Below, piece after piece: positions 33,323 to 43,382 of a stretch of DNA of 64,000 bases. Source of the stretch: Lachnospiraceae bacterium (GTDB lineage: Bacteria; Bacillota; Clostridia; Lachnospirales; Lachnospiraceae). The translations under genes and the position numbers were made by a program. The notes beneath the pieces were generated by a model, which searched no databases, was not told where the DNA came from, and saw only the letters and a program-made list of their open reading frames with translations. Every line of letters starts with the position of its first letter. Positions within the stretch are counted from its first letter, which is position 1. The stretch covers positions 1 through 64,000 of the forward strand of contig JAHZFJ010000012.1 of NCBI GenBank assembly GCA_019421365.1, read 5' to 3'.

Positions 33323-34129
33323 CTATAAAAGTGTTCCAAGATCCAGGGCAATTTCTCTACCTGTAAATTTGCCAGCTTCCATACTATCAGCCAACCAATA
33401 GCACATGGAAGAGATTTCTTCTACGTCTAAAAAGGCAACTGAACCTTTGTTTTTTCCATCCAGTTTTTGATACATATCTAATGCATTCTCAAACTTTTCT
33501 CCGGTAATATCATTAATGAATTGGATATACTCCGGTGTTTCACACATGGGTGTTTTCACCTTAGTAGGACACACAGCATTCACTATAATGCCGGATGATT
33601 TTAATTCTAAAGCAAGTGTCTTTGTCAAACCGATAATTCCCCATTTTGACATACAATACGTTGCAAGATAAGGAGTTCCTCTCAGGCCGGAAGTAGAAGA
33701 TATGTTAATGATCCTACCAAAACCTTGCTTTAACATATAACTAGCCGCATACTTATTGGTTCGCCACGTACCTTTTAGGTTTACGTCAACAACTTTATCC
33801 ACTTCCTCATCGCTAAGTTCCCAGGTCTTTCCAAAGTTAATAACACCTGCATTTGCAATCACTGCATCCAGTTTTCCGAATTTTTCCCACCCTCTAGAAA
33901 AAAGATTTTTCAATTCTTCATCGCTGGTTATATCACACTTGCATGCAACCACCTCTACTCCAAACTTCTTTATTTCTTCAATTGTCTGTACAAATACATT
34001 ACTGCTTGGGTTTAGATAATCTCCAAGGACTATATCATATCCTCTTTGAGCAAAATACAATGCGTGATTCTTACCTTGACCTTGGGCTGCACCCGTGATT
34101 AATACTACTTTTCTTTTACTTTTTTCCAT
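33323..34129 (-). CDS. SDR oxidoreductase of the mycofactocin-coupled/levodione type
   Basis: A 268-residue SDR. It has TGAAQGQGKNHALYFA as the Gly-rich loop, DYLN after beta-2, VIANAGVINFG, the catalytic Ser in ISSTSGLRG and YCMSKWGIIG (YxxxK). The AQGQGRxHA pattern and the length are typical of the carveol-dehydrogenase-like SDR group that often keeps NAD tightly bound. First gene of the SDR-MFS-SDR operon; an AAAGGTG site precedes the ATG. The MerR gene upstream on the same strand is the probable regulator. Confidence 0.87.
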   Translation of the reverse strand: MEKSKRKVVLITGAAQGQGKNHALYFAQRGYDIVLGDYLNPSSNVFVQTIEEIKKFGVEVVACKCDITSDEELKNLFSRGWEKFGKLDAVIANAGVINFGKTWELSDEEVDKVVDVNLKGTWRTNKYAASYMLKQGFGRIINISSTSGLRGTPYLATYCMSKWGIIGLTKTLALELKSSGIIVNAVCPTKVKTPMCETPEYIQFINDITGEKFENALDMYQKLDGKNKGSVAFLDVEEISSMCYWLADSMEAGKFTGREIALDLGTLL

Positions 34130-34291
34130 AGTGACACCTTTCCCTTCTCATGCAAATTAAAAAAAATTTGCAAGTATTTCTAGTCATCACTATAAATCCT
34201 AAACTGACTTTAGAGTCAATCCTTTTCTGTTAAATTTTTATCAAATATTTTCAAAAAAAATCGTATATGATTTCCTTTTAAGTCGGTTTTC

Positions 34292-35101
34292 TCACCTAAT
34301 TGGAAGCCATATACGATGAAAATTTGATCTAGCTTGTTCTTTGGTATGATGATATCCCATGACAAGGGATACGGCATCTCCGGATATTTCAAAATTATGC
34401 TCCTTCGCATACTCTATTAATGGCTGAATTGCTGCATATCCTAAAGGTACTTTAGATTTTGACTGATACAATGTAGAAATACATAATTTACTTTCAAACT
34501 TCTGTGCATACTTTTTGTCTAGGTTAAGAAATTCCTCATTTTCTTTCAGCACACCAACCCCAAACATAAATTCATCCGATTTTTTCTCTAAAGCTTCCAT
34601 GGAAAAACAAGCGGATGGAAAAGTGAAGGGTGCCTGTTGAATCCACTCGCTTGTAATCTTTTTCCTATCATCTTCTTCTAAAATACTATATCCCTGTTGC
34701 ATATCCATACGAAGAATTTCAGGAGAAAATTCAATAGTTATTTGATTAAGCCTTTTGGGCAGCTCTTCATACAGAGTTTCCATACAGCTTAACTGATTCA
34801 ATAGATGTTCATAATACATAATCTTCTGCTGGATTATTTTTTTCTGCTGGCAAAATACTTGAATCGCTTCTTTATCGGTTTGCGCCATCAACAGATCCAC
34901 AATAGTATCTAAATTAATACCTAAACGTTGATATCCTTTTGCACGCATCAGTATATAAATATCCCATACATCATAATAACGTGTCAGTGAATCATCTTTC
35001 CTTAAGGGATTGATTAGTCCTCGTTTTTCATAATAACGAATCCCTTCTGTGGTAATGCCAATAAGCTTTGATATCTCCCCAATTCGATAATAATTATTCA
35101 T
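34292..35101 (-). CDS. MerR family regulator with GyrI-like ligand domain
   Basis: A 269-residue BmrR-type regulator. The winged-helix DNA-binding part is IGEISKLIGITTEGIRYYEK (1-70), followed by a long dimerisation helix (QKKIIQQKIMYYEHLLNQLS). A C-terminal effector-binding domain from about 130 is probably GyrI-like. The ATG at 35101 is chosen for AAAGGAG 6 nt upstream. It lies upstream of and co-oriented with the SDR-MFS-SDR operon, which it may activate in response to the substrate. Confidence 0.85.
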   Translation of the reverse strand: MNNYYRIGEISKLIGITTEGIRYYEKRGLINPLRKDDSLTRYYDVWDIYILMRAKGYQRLGINLDTIVDLLMAQTDKEAIQVFCQQKKIIQQKIMYYEHLLNQLSCMETLYEELPKRLNQITIEFSPEILRMDMQQGYSILEEDDRKKITSEWIQQAPFTFPSACFSMEALEKKSDEFMFGVGVLKENEEFLNLDKKYAQKFESKLCISTLYQSKSKVPLGYAAIQPLIEYAKEHNFEISGDAVSLVMGYHHTKEQARSNFHRIWLPIR

Positions 35102-35280
35102 AGTAATCTCCTTTTTTCTGCTGCCGGTGACGATACACGAACCGTTTCTAGGTATCCTTTTCCGCCACCTCAATCAAGCATTTTATTTATAATTCATTAC
35201 TTGCTTTATAAACCGATGTTCCTATCAATTACTTATTTTTACTTTATGCTTAGATTATACCAATTGTTTATTGCATAGAC

Positions 35281-35353
35281 AATCCCCTCTCTCAAAGTTG
35301 TGAAAGGAGGGGATTATAATATGTGCCATAATATCATTTGATATTATGGCACA
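35281..35353. terminator. Two consecutive hairpins
   Basis: First stem AATCCCCTC / GAGGGGATT (35281-35314). Then a perfect 15-bp stem TGTGCCATAATATCA / TGATATTATGGCACA (35322-35353) with a T-rich run after it on the + strand. They separate the surface-protein gene from the MerR gene. Confidence 0.7.
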
Positions 35354-35363
35354 TTCTTTTTTC

Positions 35364-38300
35364 CTATTTGATTGTAGTCCATGTTACCTTGCTATAAGGA
35401 CTGTAAACCTTTTTCCCGTCTACTATCCGGTATGCGCGTGCCTTATAATAGTAAATCTTCTTTTCTTTCACCTTGTTGTCGTTGTAGGATAAGTTTGCAC
35501 TGTCCACTGTCTTTACCTTTTTATAGGTACCATCGCTCTGCACAGCACGATAAATCTCATAACCACTAGCCCCTGTTACCTCTTTTAAGGTAATAGCAAC
35601 CTTACGTTTATTATTTGCTGTCTTTTTTACTGTTGCCTTAATTGATGGAGCCTTTAATGCAGTCTTCCCTGCTTTCGTTGCCGTAGACTCTCCATACATG
35701 ACATTTTCACCAATCATGCTATAGGCACGTACCTTATAATAATAGGTCTTTCCTGTCTTTAATTTGCTATCCGTAAACTTGGTATTCTTCGTCACCTTAA
35801 CCAGCTTATAATTACCTTTACTGCTATTCGCTCTATATATCTGGTAACCTACTGCACCCTCTACGCTGCTCCAACTCACCTTTACCTGATGGTGGCTAAC
35901 AGATTCTGTTTTTATAGTTTTTGGCTTTTCCGCCGCTGATGTCTTATATGCAATACCATAGCTACTTAAATGGTCCGTATCAAAAACAAGATATTTACCC
36001 TTATCATCATAGCCAACAGTTTCCAGCCAATCCAAGTCTCCCGAATCTGTCAGGTAAACGATACCCAGTTTATCAATGTTTTCTCCTTGCTTCGCTTCAT
36101 AAGGAATCTTAATTTGAACCCTTTGGCCATTTAACTTAGTAATGGACTTTTCTTCGCCATTTATACTATAGGCTAATTTAATATCATAAACAGGGCGATC
36201 TCCTATAATTTTCTTCGTATTCGCTGATATTTTATTCAGCTTTTCTGCATAAACTACCAAACTTCCATCTGCTGTCTGCTTCTCTACTTCTCTTAATGCT
36301 CCACTGTCAAAGTAAGCGGAGATACTATAGTTACTCGAAATCTCAAAATACTTAACATTGTCTTCTATTAGTCTATCTAAAGCCTCTTTTTCTACAATTA
36401 CCTTAAGGTTCTCTTCTCCAGGCAGGCCTTCTATCGATACAGTAATTGCTATTCCTTTTTTTGTATCACCGCTTTTCTCTGCCATCTTCTGTGTTGTTTC
36501 AATTGCTTCCTGAATCAAGGAATCTAAGATGATAACACTACCATTTTCCTCCTTTTTAGTAATCTCTACACTACCTATCGTTGGCTCTGAGCTTCCATTA
36601 CTTGGTATTACAACAATACCGCTATTATCAGCAGTATCACCTCCGGTAGTTTCGCCTGCAGAACCGCCGCTGGAGCTTCCTCCGATACTTCCTCCGGTGC
36701 TTCCTCCAGTGCTTCCTCCGGTACTTCCTCCGGTACTTCCGTCTGCTATGATCGTCAAGATTCCTTTTCCTTCTACTACATGGTAATTCTGGTTCTTCTC
36801 TCCCTGGATTCCAATAATAATTTCATAGTTTCCAACTTTCGTATTATCTGGAATTTCCTTATAAGTCATATAGATATTACCAGGTGTTTCACCCTCTAAA
36901 GGTGAATATCCTTTTTCATAAGTATAATCAGTATATAGTTGTGGATAGCTTAGATCCGGCACATTTTCTCCTATATAGATTGTTTTGTTTACTGGATTCA
37001 GACGTAGTTCTCTGGTTGTAATCTGGAAGTTAGATGTCTGCTCTCCAAACTGATTATCGTTTTCTATTTTTACCGTAATCGAATAACTTCCAGCCTCTTT
37101 TGGAGCCTCTGTCAGCTCTTTTTGCTTTGTCAAATCATAAAAAGTCACAGATGTTAGTTGGTTTTTTTCTACATTTGTAGTCCACAGGCCATAAGGCTGT
37201 CCATTATAAACCATATTTGTTGTCTGTAAGCCTAGGTCTACCGAAGTTTTATCTGTTACTTCTACCTTTACCTGAACTATCATGTCCTTATGATTGCGTA
37301 AAGCTATATGAACAGGAATGACTTCTACACCTGCTATTCCTGTAGAAAAGGTAAGTGTGCCATTGGCTAAGACAGGAGTACCTAAAATACTTGCTCCAAA
37401 CTGGCTTTTTCCTAACGTATATCCAACAATCTCTCCCTGAAGGTACTGTGGCACTTCTGCTTGAATAGAAACTGTATTTCCCACTTTATTCGGTGACAGA
37501 ATCACATTTTTTATAACAGTTTCTGGAGCATCTGCCTTATAGATATTCACATCAGGAACTACAGGGATTGTCGATGGAGCTTCCGGTAATTCATACCACA
37601 GTCCCTCTGTTCCCTTAAACTCCCAGGAAATAACCTTTGCACTCTTATAAGTACCTACTTCAGAAGAATCAAGTTGTGCTTTACCTGAAACATCAACTGT
37701 GCTTCCGTTCTTTAACGTAACCGAATGAAGGACTGCTCTGTCAGCTCCATTATAAGAAAAGTCTTCTAACCTAATGCTGCTAACCTCCATAGTTGCCTTC
37801 CCTAAGGTGATGGAGACGCTAACTCCTTGTTCATCTGGATTCAAAGAACTCGTCCCACCGAATTTAGCCTGAATGGTGCTTGTTGTTCCCGCTGGAATCT
37901 TCTTATCTGTAGTTTGATAGTCAAAAATTGCTTGTCCATTTTCATCTACTTTTGCTGTTCCCAACAGTTTTGTTCCACAATAGAAATCTACTGTCCCCTG
38001 ATTTGCCTGAAGCGAATTGACATCTATAGGTACCTGAGTAGTTATAGGCTTTGCCTGGAATACAAAACGAATCGTCTCACCATACAAAGCATGCAAATTA
38101 GTTGAATTATTGGCCGTCAATGTAAATGTTGCTTCATTTTTTACAATTTCAAAATTTACAGTTTTCGTACCTGTGTAAGAACCGATACCAATAATCTCTA
38201 GCTCTGCAGTCCCAATATTAATATTATTCTTGTAATTAACGATATAATCCGTTCCTAGGGCTAAGCTTTGTCCATTATGCTGTAGCTTAACCTCTGGTTT

Positions 38301-40103
38301 TATTACTTGTCCTGTGTACTTCTGATTTGGAATAGGCTCGACTTGAATTGAAGAATCATTCAAGTCCGTTTGACTTGTACCAGTAGAAGGGCGATAAAAA
38401 TCTATAGTAAGTTCTTCCTTTACCTTATTGGCTACAGCAGCTTTTACGTCTGCAACTGTTATTAAATTCAAGGTATCGATTGGCTCTGAACAAAATAAAA
38501 GGGTATACTCTCCTTCTTTTGGATTGCCCTGTGCCCCTAAATAATATAAACCCTCCTGTACTTCACTTTGTTCTAAAACAATTGAATTCCCCCAGTCTGT
38601 CTTTGCATCCTGATTACCATTCTTCCAGTACTCTGTCTTGATTATTAACAACGACTCATCAACAAAACCATTATTCCACACGACTTCGTTGCTAAGCCTG
38701 TTTCCTTTCTTATCATACCAGAATATATTGACTGGAGCTGCCGTTGGCACCTCATCTTTCAAACCATCATAGATAATTTTACTTAAATCAATAGTCGATG
38801 GTGCAGAAACTATCTCAACCCGTCCAATTTCAACTTTTTCTATTGGCTGGTTTACCATATTTGTAATCCAGGCGCCATTTGTATAATCTAATATGTATCT
38901 ATCATCATATATAGAATTAGCTGGGAGGGCAAATTCTGAACCAGGATTCACTGTATCATTTGTCCTTCCTATGATATACCTTTTTCCTGAAATCAGGGTA
39001 TTTGCAGGGAAATTTCTAACTCCTGTATAAAAAATAGTTTTACCGCTTATATCACCTTGTATAGTAAGAGAACCCTTTGGATCTAGTAGCAGAGTTCTTT
39101 CTTTGCCGTCCTGATCAGGATCACTACTATCAAATTTTCCCTTCACAGTAACGTTGCCCGCCTGATTTAAATTCAAGCATGTGTTCCCTCTCATAACTAT
39201 ATCCTGAAATTCACTTGATAATGTTTCAACATACGTGCCATCTTTCAGCTCAAGAGTTCCGATTCCTTCGATTACACTCCCATACATAGAAGCACCAGAT
39301 AAACTTAAGGTTGTATTCTCATTCCCAATAAAGGTTTTTGCCGCAACATTTCCAATGCCACCATTATTTAAAATACGAATCTCAGCTTGCACATTCTTAT
39401 CTGTGTAAACACCTTCTCTTACAACAGGTTTTGTATCCATAATTAACGAAGCTTTGCCCGTATATGCCTCATGATCCTGACTTTTATCATTTCCCATATA
39501 GATTGCTTTGAACATTGTCTTTTCATTGGAATTTCTAATTGTGAGGCTTGCACTGTCTCCCACTGTCGTTCCCGGATATCCACCGCCATATACCGTAGGC
39601 AGTAACTCACTCTCTGTTCCTCCAAAGTCTCCCAAGCTACCATCGTTGCCTTTCATATACGTCTTTACTCCATCTAATGTTAGGGAGTGACCGGCTAGAT
39701 AAATTTCACGGTGAGCAACTCCTTGCAGGGCATTAGATGAGCTAAAATTCAATTCAATATTGGAGAAAGTAACGTTATTACCTGCGAGCTGCATCGGAGA
39801 ACGAAATATCAAATTACTTCCCGGCACTCCAATGATTTGGGTTCCCTCTGGAATCATGACAGGGCGCATTCTTCCACTTGCATCCGCTTGGTCTCCTACT
39901 GATATAACGCCTTTTACAGTAATTGGGCTTATCTTCTGGCCCAGAGCTAACATAAACTCATTACTGGTTGATACTGTTACACCACTTGTGGAACTTATCT
40001 GGGTCGCACTAGTCCCCTCTGCCAGTGCTGTTTCTGGTATTGCTCCCAACAGCATTATAACAACAAGTAGCGTACTTATCATTTGTTTACATCTTAACTT
40101 CAT
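35364..40103 (-). CDS. Very large secreted surface protein with MBG-like and Fn3 domains
   Basis: A 1579-residue exported protein with a signal peptide at residues 1-29 (ending TALAEG). Residues 40-420 resemble a beta-helix or adhesin passenger (GVTVSTSNEFMLALGQ, NNVTFSNIELNFSSSNAL). Middle repeats of Ig-like/MBG/YDG type follow (TVNFEIVKNEATFTL, TTRELRLNPVNKTIYIGENV). A Gly-Ser linker made of GGST repeats lies at about 1114-1154. After it come an unknown domain and two fibronectin type III modules from about 1391 (TESVSHHQVKVSWSSVEGAV). No LPXTG or SLH. Probably an adhesin or matrix protein. AAAGGAGG before ATG. Confidence 0.82.
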   Translation of the reverse strand: MKLRCKQMISTLLVVIMLLGAIPETALAEGTSATQISSTSGVTVSTSNEFMLALGQKISPITVKGVISVGDQADASGRMRPVMIPEGTQIIGVPGSNLIFRSPMQLAGNNVTFSNIELNFSSSNALQGVAHREIYLAGHSLTLDGVKTYMKGNDGSLGDFGGTESELLPTVYGGGYPGTTVGDSASLTIRNSNEKTMFKAIYMGNDKSQDHEAYTGKASLIMDTKPVVREGVYTDKNVQAEIRILNNGGIGNVAAKTFIGNENTTLSLSGASMYGSVIEGIGTLELKDGTYVETLSSEFQDIVMRGNTCLNLNQAGNVTVKGKFDSSDPDQDGKERTLLLDPKGSLTIQGDISGKTIFYTGVRNFPANTLISGKRYIIGRTNDTVNPGSEFALPANSIYDDRYILDYTNGAWITNMVNQPIEKVEIGRVEIVSAPSTIDLSKIIYDGLKDEVPTAAPVNIFWYDKKGNRLSNEVVWNNGFVDESLLIIKTEYWKNGNQDAKTDWGNSIVLEQSEVQEGLYYLGAQGNPKEGEYTLLFCSEPIDTLNLITVADVKAAVANKVKEELTIDFYRPSTGTSQTDLNDSSIQVEPIPNQKYTGQVIKPEVKLQHNGQSLALGTDYIVNYKNNINIGTAELEIIGIGSYTGTKTVNFEIVKNEATFTLTANNSTNLHALYGETIRFVFQAKPITTQVPIDVNSLQANQGTVDFYCGTKLLGTAKVDENGQAIFDYQTTDKKIPAGTTSTIQAKFGGTSSLNPDEQGVSVSITLGKATMEVSSIRLEDFSYNGADRAVLHSVTLKNGSTVDVSGKAQLDSSEVGTYKSAKVISWEFKGTEGLWYELPEAPSTIPVVPDVNIYKADAPETVIKNVILSPNKVGNTVSIQAEVPQYLQGEIVGYTLGKSQFGASILGTPVLANGTLTFSTGIAGVEVIPVHIALRNHKDMIVQVKVEVTDKTSVDLGLQTTNMVYNGQPYGLWTTNVEKNQLTSVTFYDLTKQKELTEAPKEAGSYSITVKIENDNQFGEQTSNFQITTRELRLNPVNKTIYIGENVPDLSYPQLYTDYTYEKGYSPLEGETPGNIYMTYKEIPDNTKVGNYEIIIGIQGEKNQNYHVVEGKGILTIIADGSTGGSTGGSTGGSTGGSIGGSSSGGSAGETTGGDTADNSGIVVIPSNGSSEPTIGSVEITKKEENGSVIILDSLIQEAIETTQKMAEKSGDTKKGIAITVSIEGLPGEENLKVIVEKEALDRLIEDNVKYFEISSNYSISAYFDSGALREVEKQTADGSLVVYAEKLNKISANTKKIIGDRPVYDIKLAYSINGEEKSITKLNGQRVQIKIPYEAKQGENIDKLGIVYLTDSGDLDWLETVGYDDKGKYLVFDTDHLSSYGIAYKTSAAEKPKTIKTESVSHHQVKVSWSSVEGAVGYQIYRANSSKGNYKLVKVTKNTKFTDSKLKTGKTYYYKVRAYSMIGENVMYGESTATKAGKTALKAPSIKATVKKTANNKRKVAITLKEVTGASGYEIYRAVQSDGTYKKVKTVDSANLSYNDNKVKEKKIYYYKARAYRIVDGKKVYSPYSKVTWTTIK

Positions 40104-40206
40104 TAAAAACCTCCTTTTGAATCAGTAATCATCTATCGTACCATTCAATGGTAATAATAATTTTCATTATCAATATAAATTGATTTTTTATTTATGTCAA
40201 TATTTT

Positions 40207-40641
40207 TTAAAATAATAAAGATTTTGACTTAATAATTCCTTTGTCTAATGCAATAGTAACAGTTTTGTTTATTAGCATATCCAAAAGATTGATATCTTTC
40301 AATCGCAACTTCCTAAACTTAGTAAGGGAACTAGGATTAATCACATCTTCTTCTGGTGCCATATCCAAAAAATATTTAAAAGACATATCATACTTAGAAC
40401 GTTCAACAATATCTACATCTGAAAGATCAAAAATAGACTTGAGTAGAAGATATTTAAACATTCTTATAGGGATTACTGCATTTCGACCATTATTTAAACA
40501 GTATTTGCCTATGAGTTCCTCATAGACAAAACTGAAATCTATAAGCTCATTAATTTTTCTTAATAGATTATCTTTAGGAACTACGAGATTATAAATCTCC
40601 ATATATGGACTTAAAACTAATTTTTGCTGTTGTTCTAACAT
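40207..40641 (-). pseudogene. N-terminal fragment of an IS1182/DUF772-type transposase
   Basis: A 144-residue frame with the DUF772 N-terminal domain of IS1182-like transposases (PKDNLLRKINELIDFSFVYE and IRMFKYLLLKSIFDLSD). The DDE catalytic region is missing; the frame ends in unrelated residues just before the surface-protein promoter region. A hairpin at 40685-40735 may be the remaining end of the element. Confidence 0.75.
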
Positions 40642-40684
40642 ACTGAAATTTCCTCACCTGCATTTGATATCTCCATTATATCAA

Positions 40685-40735
40685 AAAAAGCACTATAAAT
40701 GCTATTGATTCAACATTTATAATGCTTTTTGTTTA
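40685..40735. terminator. Hairpin at IS fragment border
   Basis: AAAAAGCAcTATAAATG pairs with CATTTATAATGCTTTTT (one bulge) with a T-run on both strands. It may be the terminal repeat of the IS fragment or a terminator for the ABC operon. Confidence 0.55.
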
Positions 40736-40832
40736 AGTCTTATTAAAAGGACTTTTCAGTGCCCTACAGAAACGTAGACTGATTTTCTTTTATTGATTAA
40801 GTTTCGCGTTATTATTAAAAAGGAAAAAGATC

Positions 40833-41618
40833 TTATCCTTCCATATATCTCGTTAAAAATTGTTTGGTTCTTTCTTCTCTCGGACTATCAATGACTTGTT
40901 TTGACGCTCCCTGCTCCACAATCATACCATCATCCATAAATATAATTTGATCTGCAACGTCTCTCGCAAATGCCATCTCATGAGTTACGATAATCATGGT
41001 CGTTTTTTGTGCAGCTAACCCTCTTATCACCTTTAATACTTCACCTGTAAGCTCTGGATCTAAGGCAGAAGTTGGTTCATCAAAACAAAGAATGTCAGGC
41101 TTTAATGCCAATGCTCTAGCGATTGCAACTCTCTGTTGCTGTCCACCAGAAAGTTGGTGTGGATAATGATTTATACGATCTGCTAATCCCATCTGTATTA
41201 ATAATGCTTTGCCGTGTTCATCAATTTCCTCATAAATATCTCTTTTATGCTGCTTAAAATCTGCTCTTTCTTTTGCTAACAACCGTTCAGCTAAAGTAAC
41301 ATTCTCAAGTGCCGTATACTGAGGGAATAGATGAAAGGATTGAAATACCATACCAAAATGAAGTCTCTTCATCCTCAAATTCTTCTCTTTTTGTGAAGTA
41401 GGCCAACTAGCATCAAATAAAGTCTCCCCCTTCACTTCAATGCTTCCTTTTCCTGGTGTATCTAAAAAATTCAAACACCTTAATAACGTAGTCTTGCCAG
41501 AACCAGAAGAACCAATAATGGCTAATGCATTTCCTTCTTCTAGCGTAAAGCTAACATTTTTTAAGACCTGTGTACTACCAAAATCTTTCTGTATGCCATT
41601 TACCTCTAAAATCGCCAT
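40833..41618 (-). CDS. Polar amino acid ABC transporter, ATP-binding protein
   Basis: A 261-residue ATPase of the GlnQ/HisP type. It has Walker A GSSGSGKTT (about 37-45), Q-loop MVFQSFHLFPQYTALENV, signature LSGGQQQR, Walker B ILCFDEPTSALDPE and the H-loop IIVTHEMAFA. It energises uptake of a polar amino acid together with the permease and binding protein upstream (operon order SBP-permease-ATPase). A partial copy of this gene lies at 29949-30135. Substrate not predictable from the sequence. Confidence 0.93.
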   Translation of the reverse strand: MAILEVNGIQKDFGSTQVLKNVSFTLEEGNALAIIGSSGSGKTTLLRCLNFLDTPGKGSIEVKGETLFDASWPTSQKEKNLRMKRLHFGMVFQSFHLFPQYTALENVTLAERLLAKERADFKQHKRDIYEEIDEHGKALLIQMGLADRINHYPHQLSGGQQQRVAIARALALKPDILCFDEPTSALDPELTGEVLKVIRGLAAQKTTMIIVTHEMAFARDVADQIIFMDDGMIVEQGASKQVIDSPREERTKQFLTRYMEG

Positions 41619-41629
41619 GTTTGTCCTCC

Positions 41630-42286
41630 TTATCTGAAATAATCTAGTTTTCGTTCAATATAGTTAAATAATAATGTAAGAATGCCTATAAATACTAAAT
41701 AATAAACTCCCGTATAAAATAGTGGCCAAGTAAGTCCTGCTGATTTCATAAAGGAATATCCCGCAAATGTAAGTTCATACGCGGCAATAATTCGTGCCAG
41801 CGAAGTATCCTTTACAAGTGTAATAATCTCATTGGACATAGGTGGAACAACATGTTTTACCATTTGCAATAAGGTAATCTTAAAAAAGATTTGGCTTTTT
41901 GTCATTCCAAGTACTTCCCCAGCCTCTCGTTGTCCTGCTGGAACACTTTTGATACCACCGCGAAAGATAACCGAAAAATAGCACGCATAATTGATCGTAA
42001 ATGCCACCACAGTAGCCATCATTCGTCCAGTTTCATCACCACTCCATATATTATGATTTAACCATAACCCTGGTCCATAAAAGATAATAATTAATTGTAG
42101 CATTAACGGTGTACCACGAATCACCCAGACGATGACTTGTATTGCACTACGTAATAATCTCCATTTACTCATTGATGCAAATGCAATAATAAGTCCCAAT
42201 GGAAGCGCACATAAAAGTGTCATTATAAAAATCTGAAATGTGGTCATCAAACCGTCAAGCAATGCTTTCGTCACAGTAAAAAACAT
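41630..42286 (-). CDS. Polar amino acid ABC transporter, permease
   Basis: A 218-residue HisM/GlnP-type permease with five membrane segments and the EAA-like coupling loop (AGQREAGEVLGMTKSQIFFK, then PPMSNEIITLVKDTSLA). It forms a homodimeric or self-paired channel for the ATPase encoded 11 nt downstream. AAAGGAG before the ATG. Second gene of the three-gene operon. Confidence 0.92.
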   Translation of the reverse strand: MFFTVTKALLDGLMTTFQIFIMTLLCALPLGLIIAFASMSKWRLLRSAIQVIVWVIRGTPLMLQLIIIFYGPGLWLNHNIWSGDETGRMMATVVAFTINYACYFSVIFRGGIKSVPAGQREAGEVLGMTKSQIFFKITLLQMVKHVVPPMSNEIITLVKDTSLARIIAAYELTFAGYSFMKSAGLTWPLFYTGVYYLVFIGILTLLFNYIERKLDYFR

Positions 42287-42328
42287 AACAATTTCTCCTT
42301 TGTTTCAATCCAATCAAAGACGTAGTTT

Positions 42329-43129
42329 TTATTTATCAATAACAACAACGACTTGTGCATTGTTGCAATAAGCATTGCTACATTCCATAGCTTCTACCAC
42401 TTCATTAGTTAATGTCATACCATTCCATACAACATCAATATTCTTTGATTCTAGCTCCATAATTTTGTTATCCCAATCAATTTCAATAAATTGTACTTCT
42501 ACACCTAATTTTTCTGCTACTATGCGAGCCATGTCAGCATCAAAACCTATCCATTCACCAGAACCATCTTTATAATCCATTGGTTCAAAATCCGTAATAC
42601 CAACGATTAATGTACCTTTTCCTTGAATATAAGATACATCACTATCTTCTGCCTCTATGTATTCTGCCTCTTTTTGCTCAACAAGAGATTCTTGAACACC
42701 ATATTTTTTAGCGACCTCTACCATGGAACCATCTGCATAAGTGTCTGCAAATACTTGATTGATATAAGATGCAAGATCAGATCCCTTACGGCAACCAACA
42801 CCGTATTCTTCTGTTGTTAATTCATCAGTATGTATCATATCTGGATAACTTGTACCTTCTCCTATCATTGCTCCTGCCATTAACAAATCAATGATAGCTG
42901 CATCGGAAGTTTCTGAAGCTACTTCCATTAATGCATCTGCTTGTGATGCTACGGAATTATATTGATATCCTTTTTCTTTTGCTACTGCTTCACCAGCAGA
43001 ACCAGCTTCTACTGCATATACAATATCTCCACCATCACTACTTGTTTCTTTTGACTTCTTACTACAGCCTCCAAATGTTAAACTCATGATTAGAACTAAG
43101 ATGAGTGTAATTGCTATTTTATTTTTCAT
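42329..43129 (-). CDS. Circularly permuted amino acid-binding lipoprotein
   Basis: A 266-residue lipoprotein with a signal peptide and lipobox FGGCS (Cys22). The SBP_bac_3 fold is present but in reversed order. Residues 35-150 are the usual second lobe and C-terminus (YAVEAGSAGEAVAKEKGY, TTEEYGVGCRKGSDLASYIN, then DGSMVEVAKKYGVQ). Residues 168-266 are the usual first lobe (GTLIVGITDFEPMDYKDGSG, WIGFDADMARIVAEKLGVEV, ending NNAQVVVVIDK at the hinge). Both hinge strands remain, so a closed binding cleft is plausible. First gene of the ABC operon; AGGAGG before ATG. Confidence 0.85.
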   Translation of the reverse strand: MKNKIAITLILVLIMSLTFGGCSKKSKETSSDGGDIVYAVEAGSAGEAVAKEKGYQYNSVASQADALMEVASETSDAAIIDLLMAGAMIGEGTSYPDMIHTDELTTEEYGVGCRKGSDLASYINQVFADTYADGSMVEVAKKYGVQESLVEQKEAEYIEAEDSDVSYIQGKGTLIVGITDFEPMDYKDGSGEWIGFDADMARIVAEKLGVEVQFIEIDWDNKIMELESKNIDVVWNGMTLTNEVVEAMECSNAYCNNAQVVVVIDK

Positions 43130-43382
43130 AAATTTCCCTCCTGTTAATATACGCAGCTTTCTTTCTCTACTATAATATCATAGTAGCACGCTAAAGTAAA
43201 GAAGGTAAAATAAATGGATTTTTATCCTCTATATCAAAATGATTGTTAGTTATTCAATAAATTATTTTACATGTTAAGACAATAGAATTCTTCTACCGAT
43301 GCTACTACATCGAAAAAGTAACAAGTATTTCTACTTGATCCCAACCCTCGTATAATTCCTTCATTATTAATTATAAAAAACT
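43130..43382. other. Upstream region of the ABC operon
   Basis: About 250 bases without a gene. It must contain the promoter of the binding-protein gene; no riboswitch or palindrome could be identified by eye. Confidence 0.35.

Noticed and set aside
34216..34410. A 64-codon leftward frame overlapping the 3' end of the MerR gene
   Set aside because: The MerR protein is complete in its own frame, and this frame has no ribosome site or family pattern.
36650..36750. Tandem short repeats resembling a CRISPR-like or microsatellite array
   Set aside because: They are codon repeats for the Gly-Ser-Thr linker of the 1579-residue surface protein. No CRISPR array or cas gene was seen in the window.
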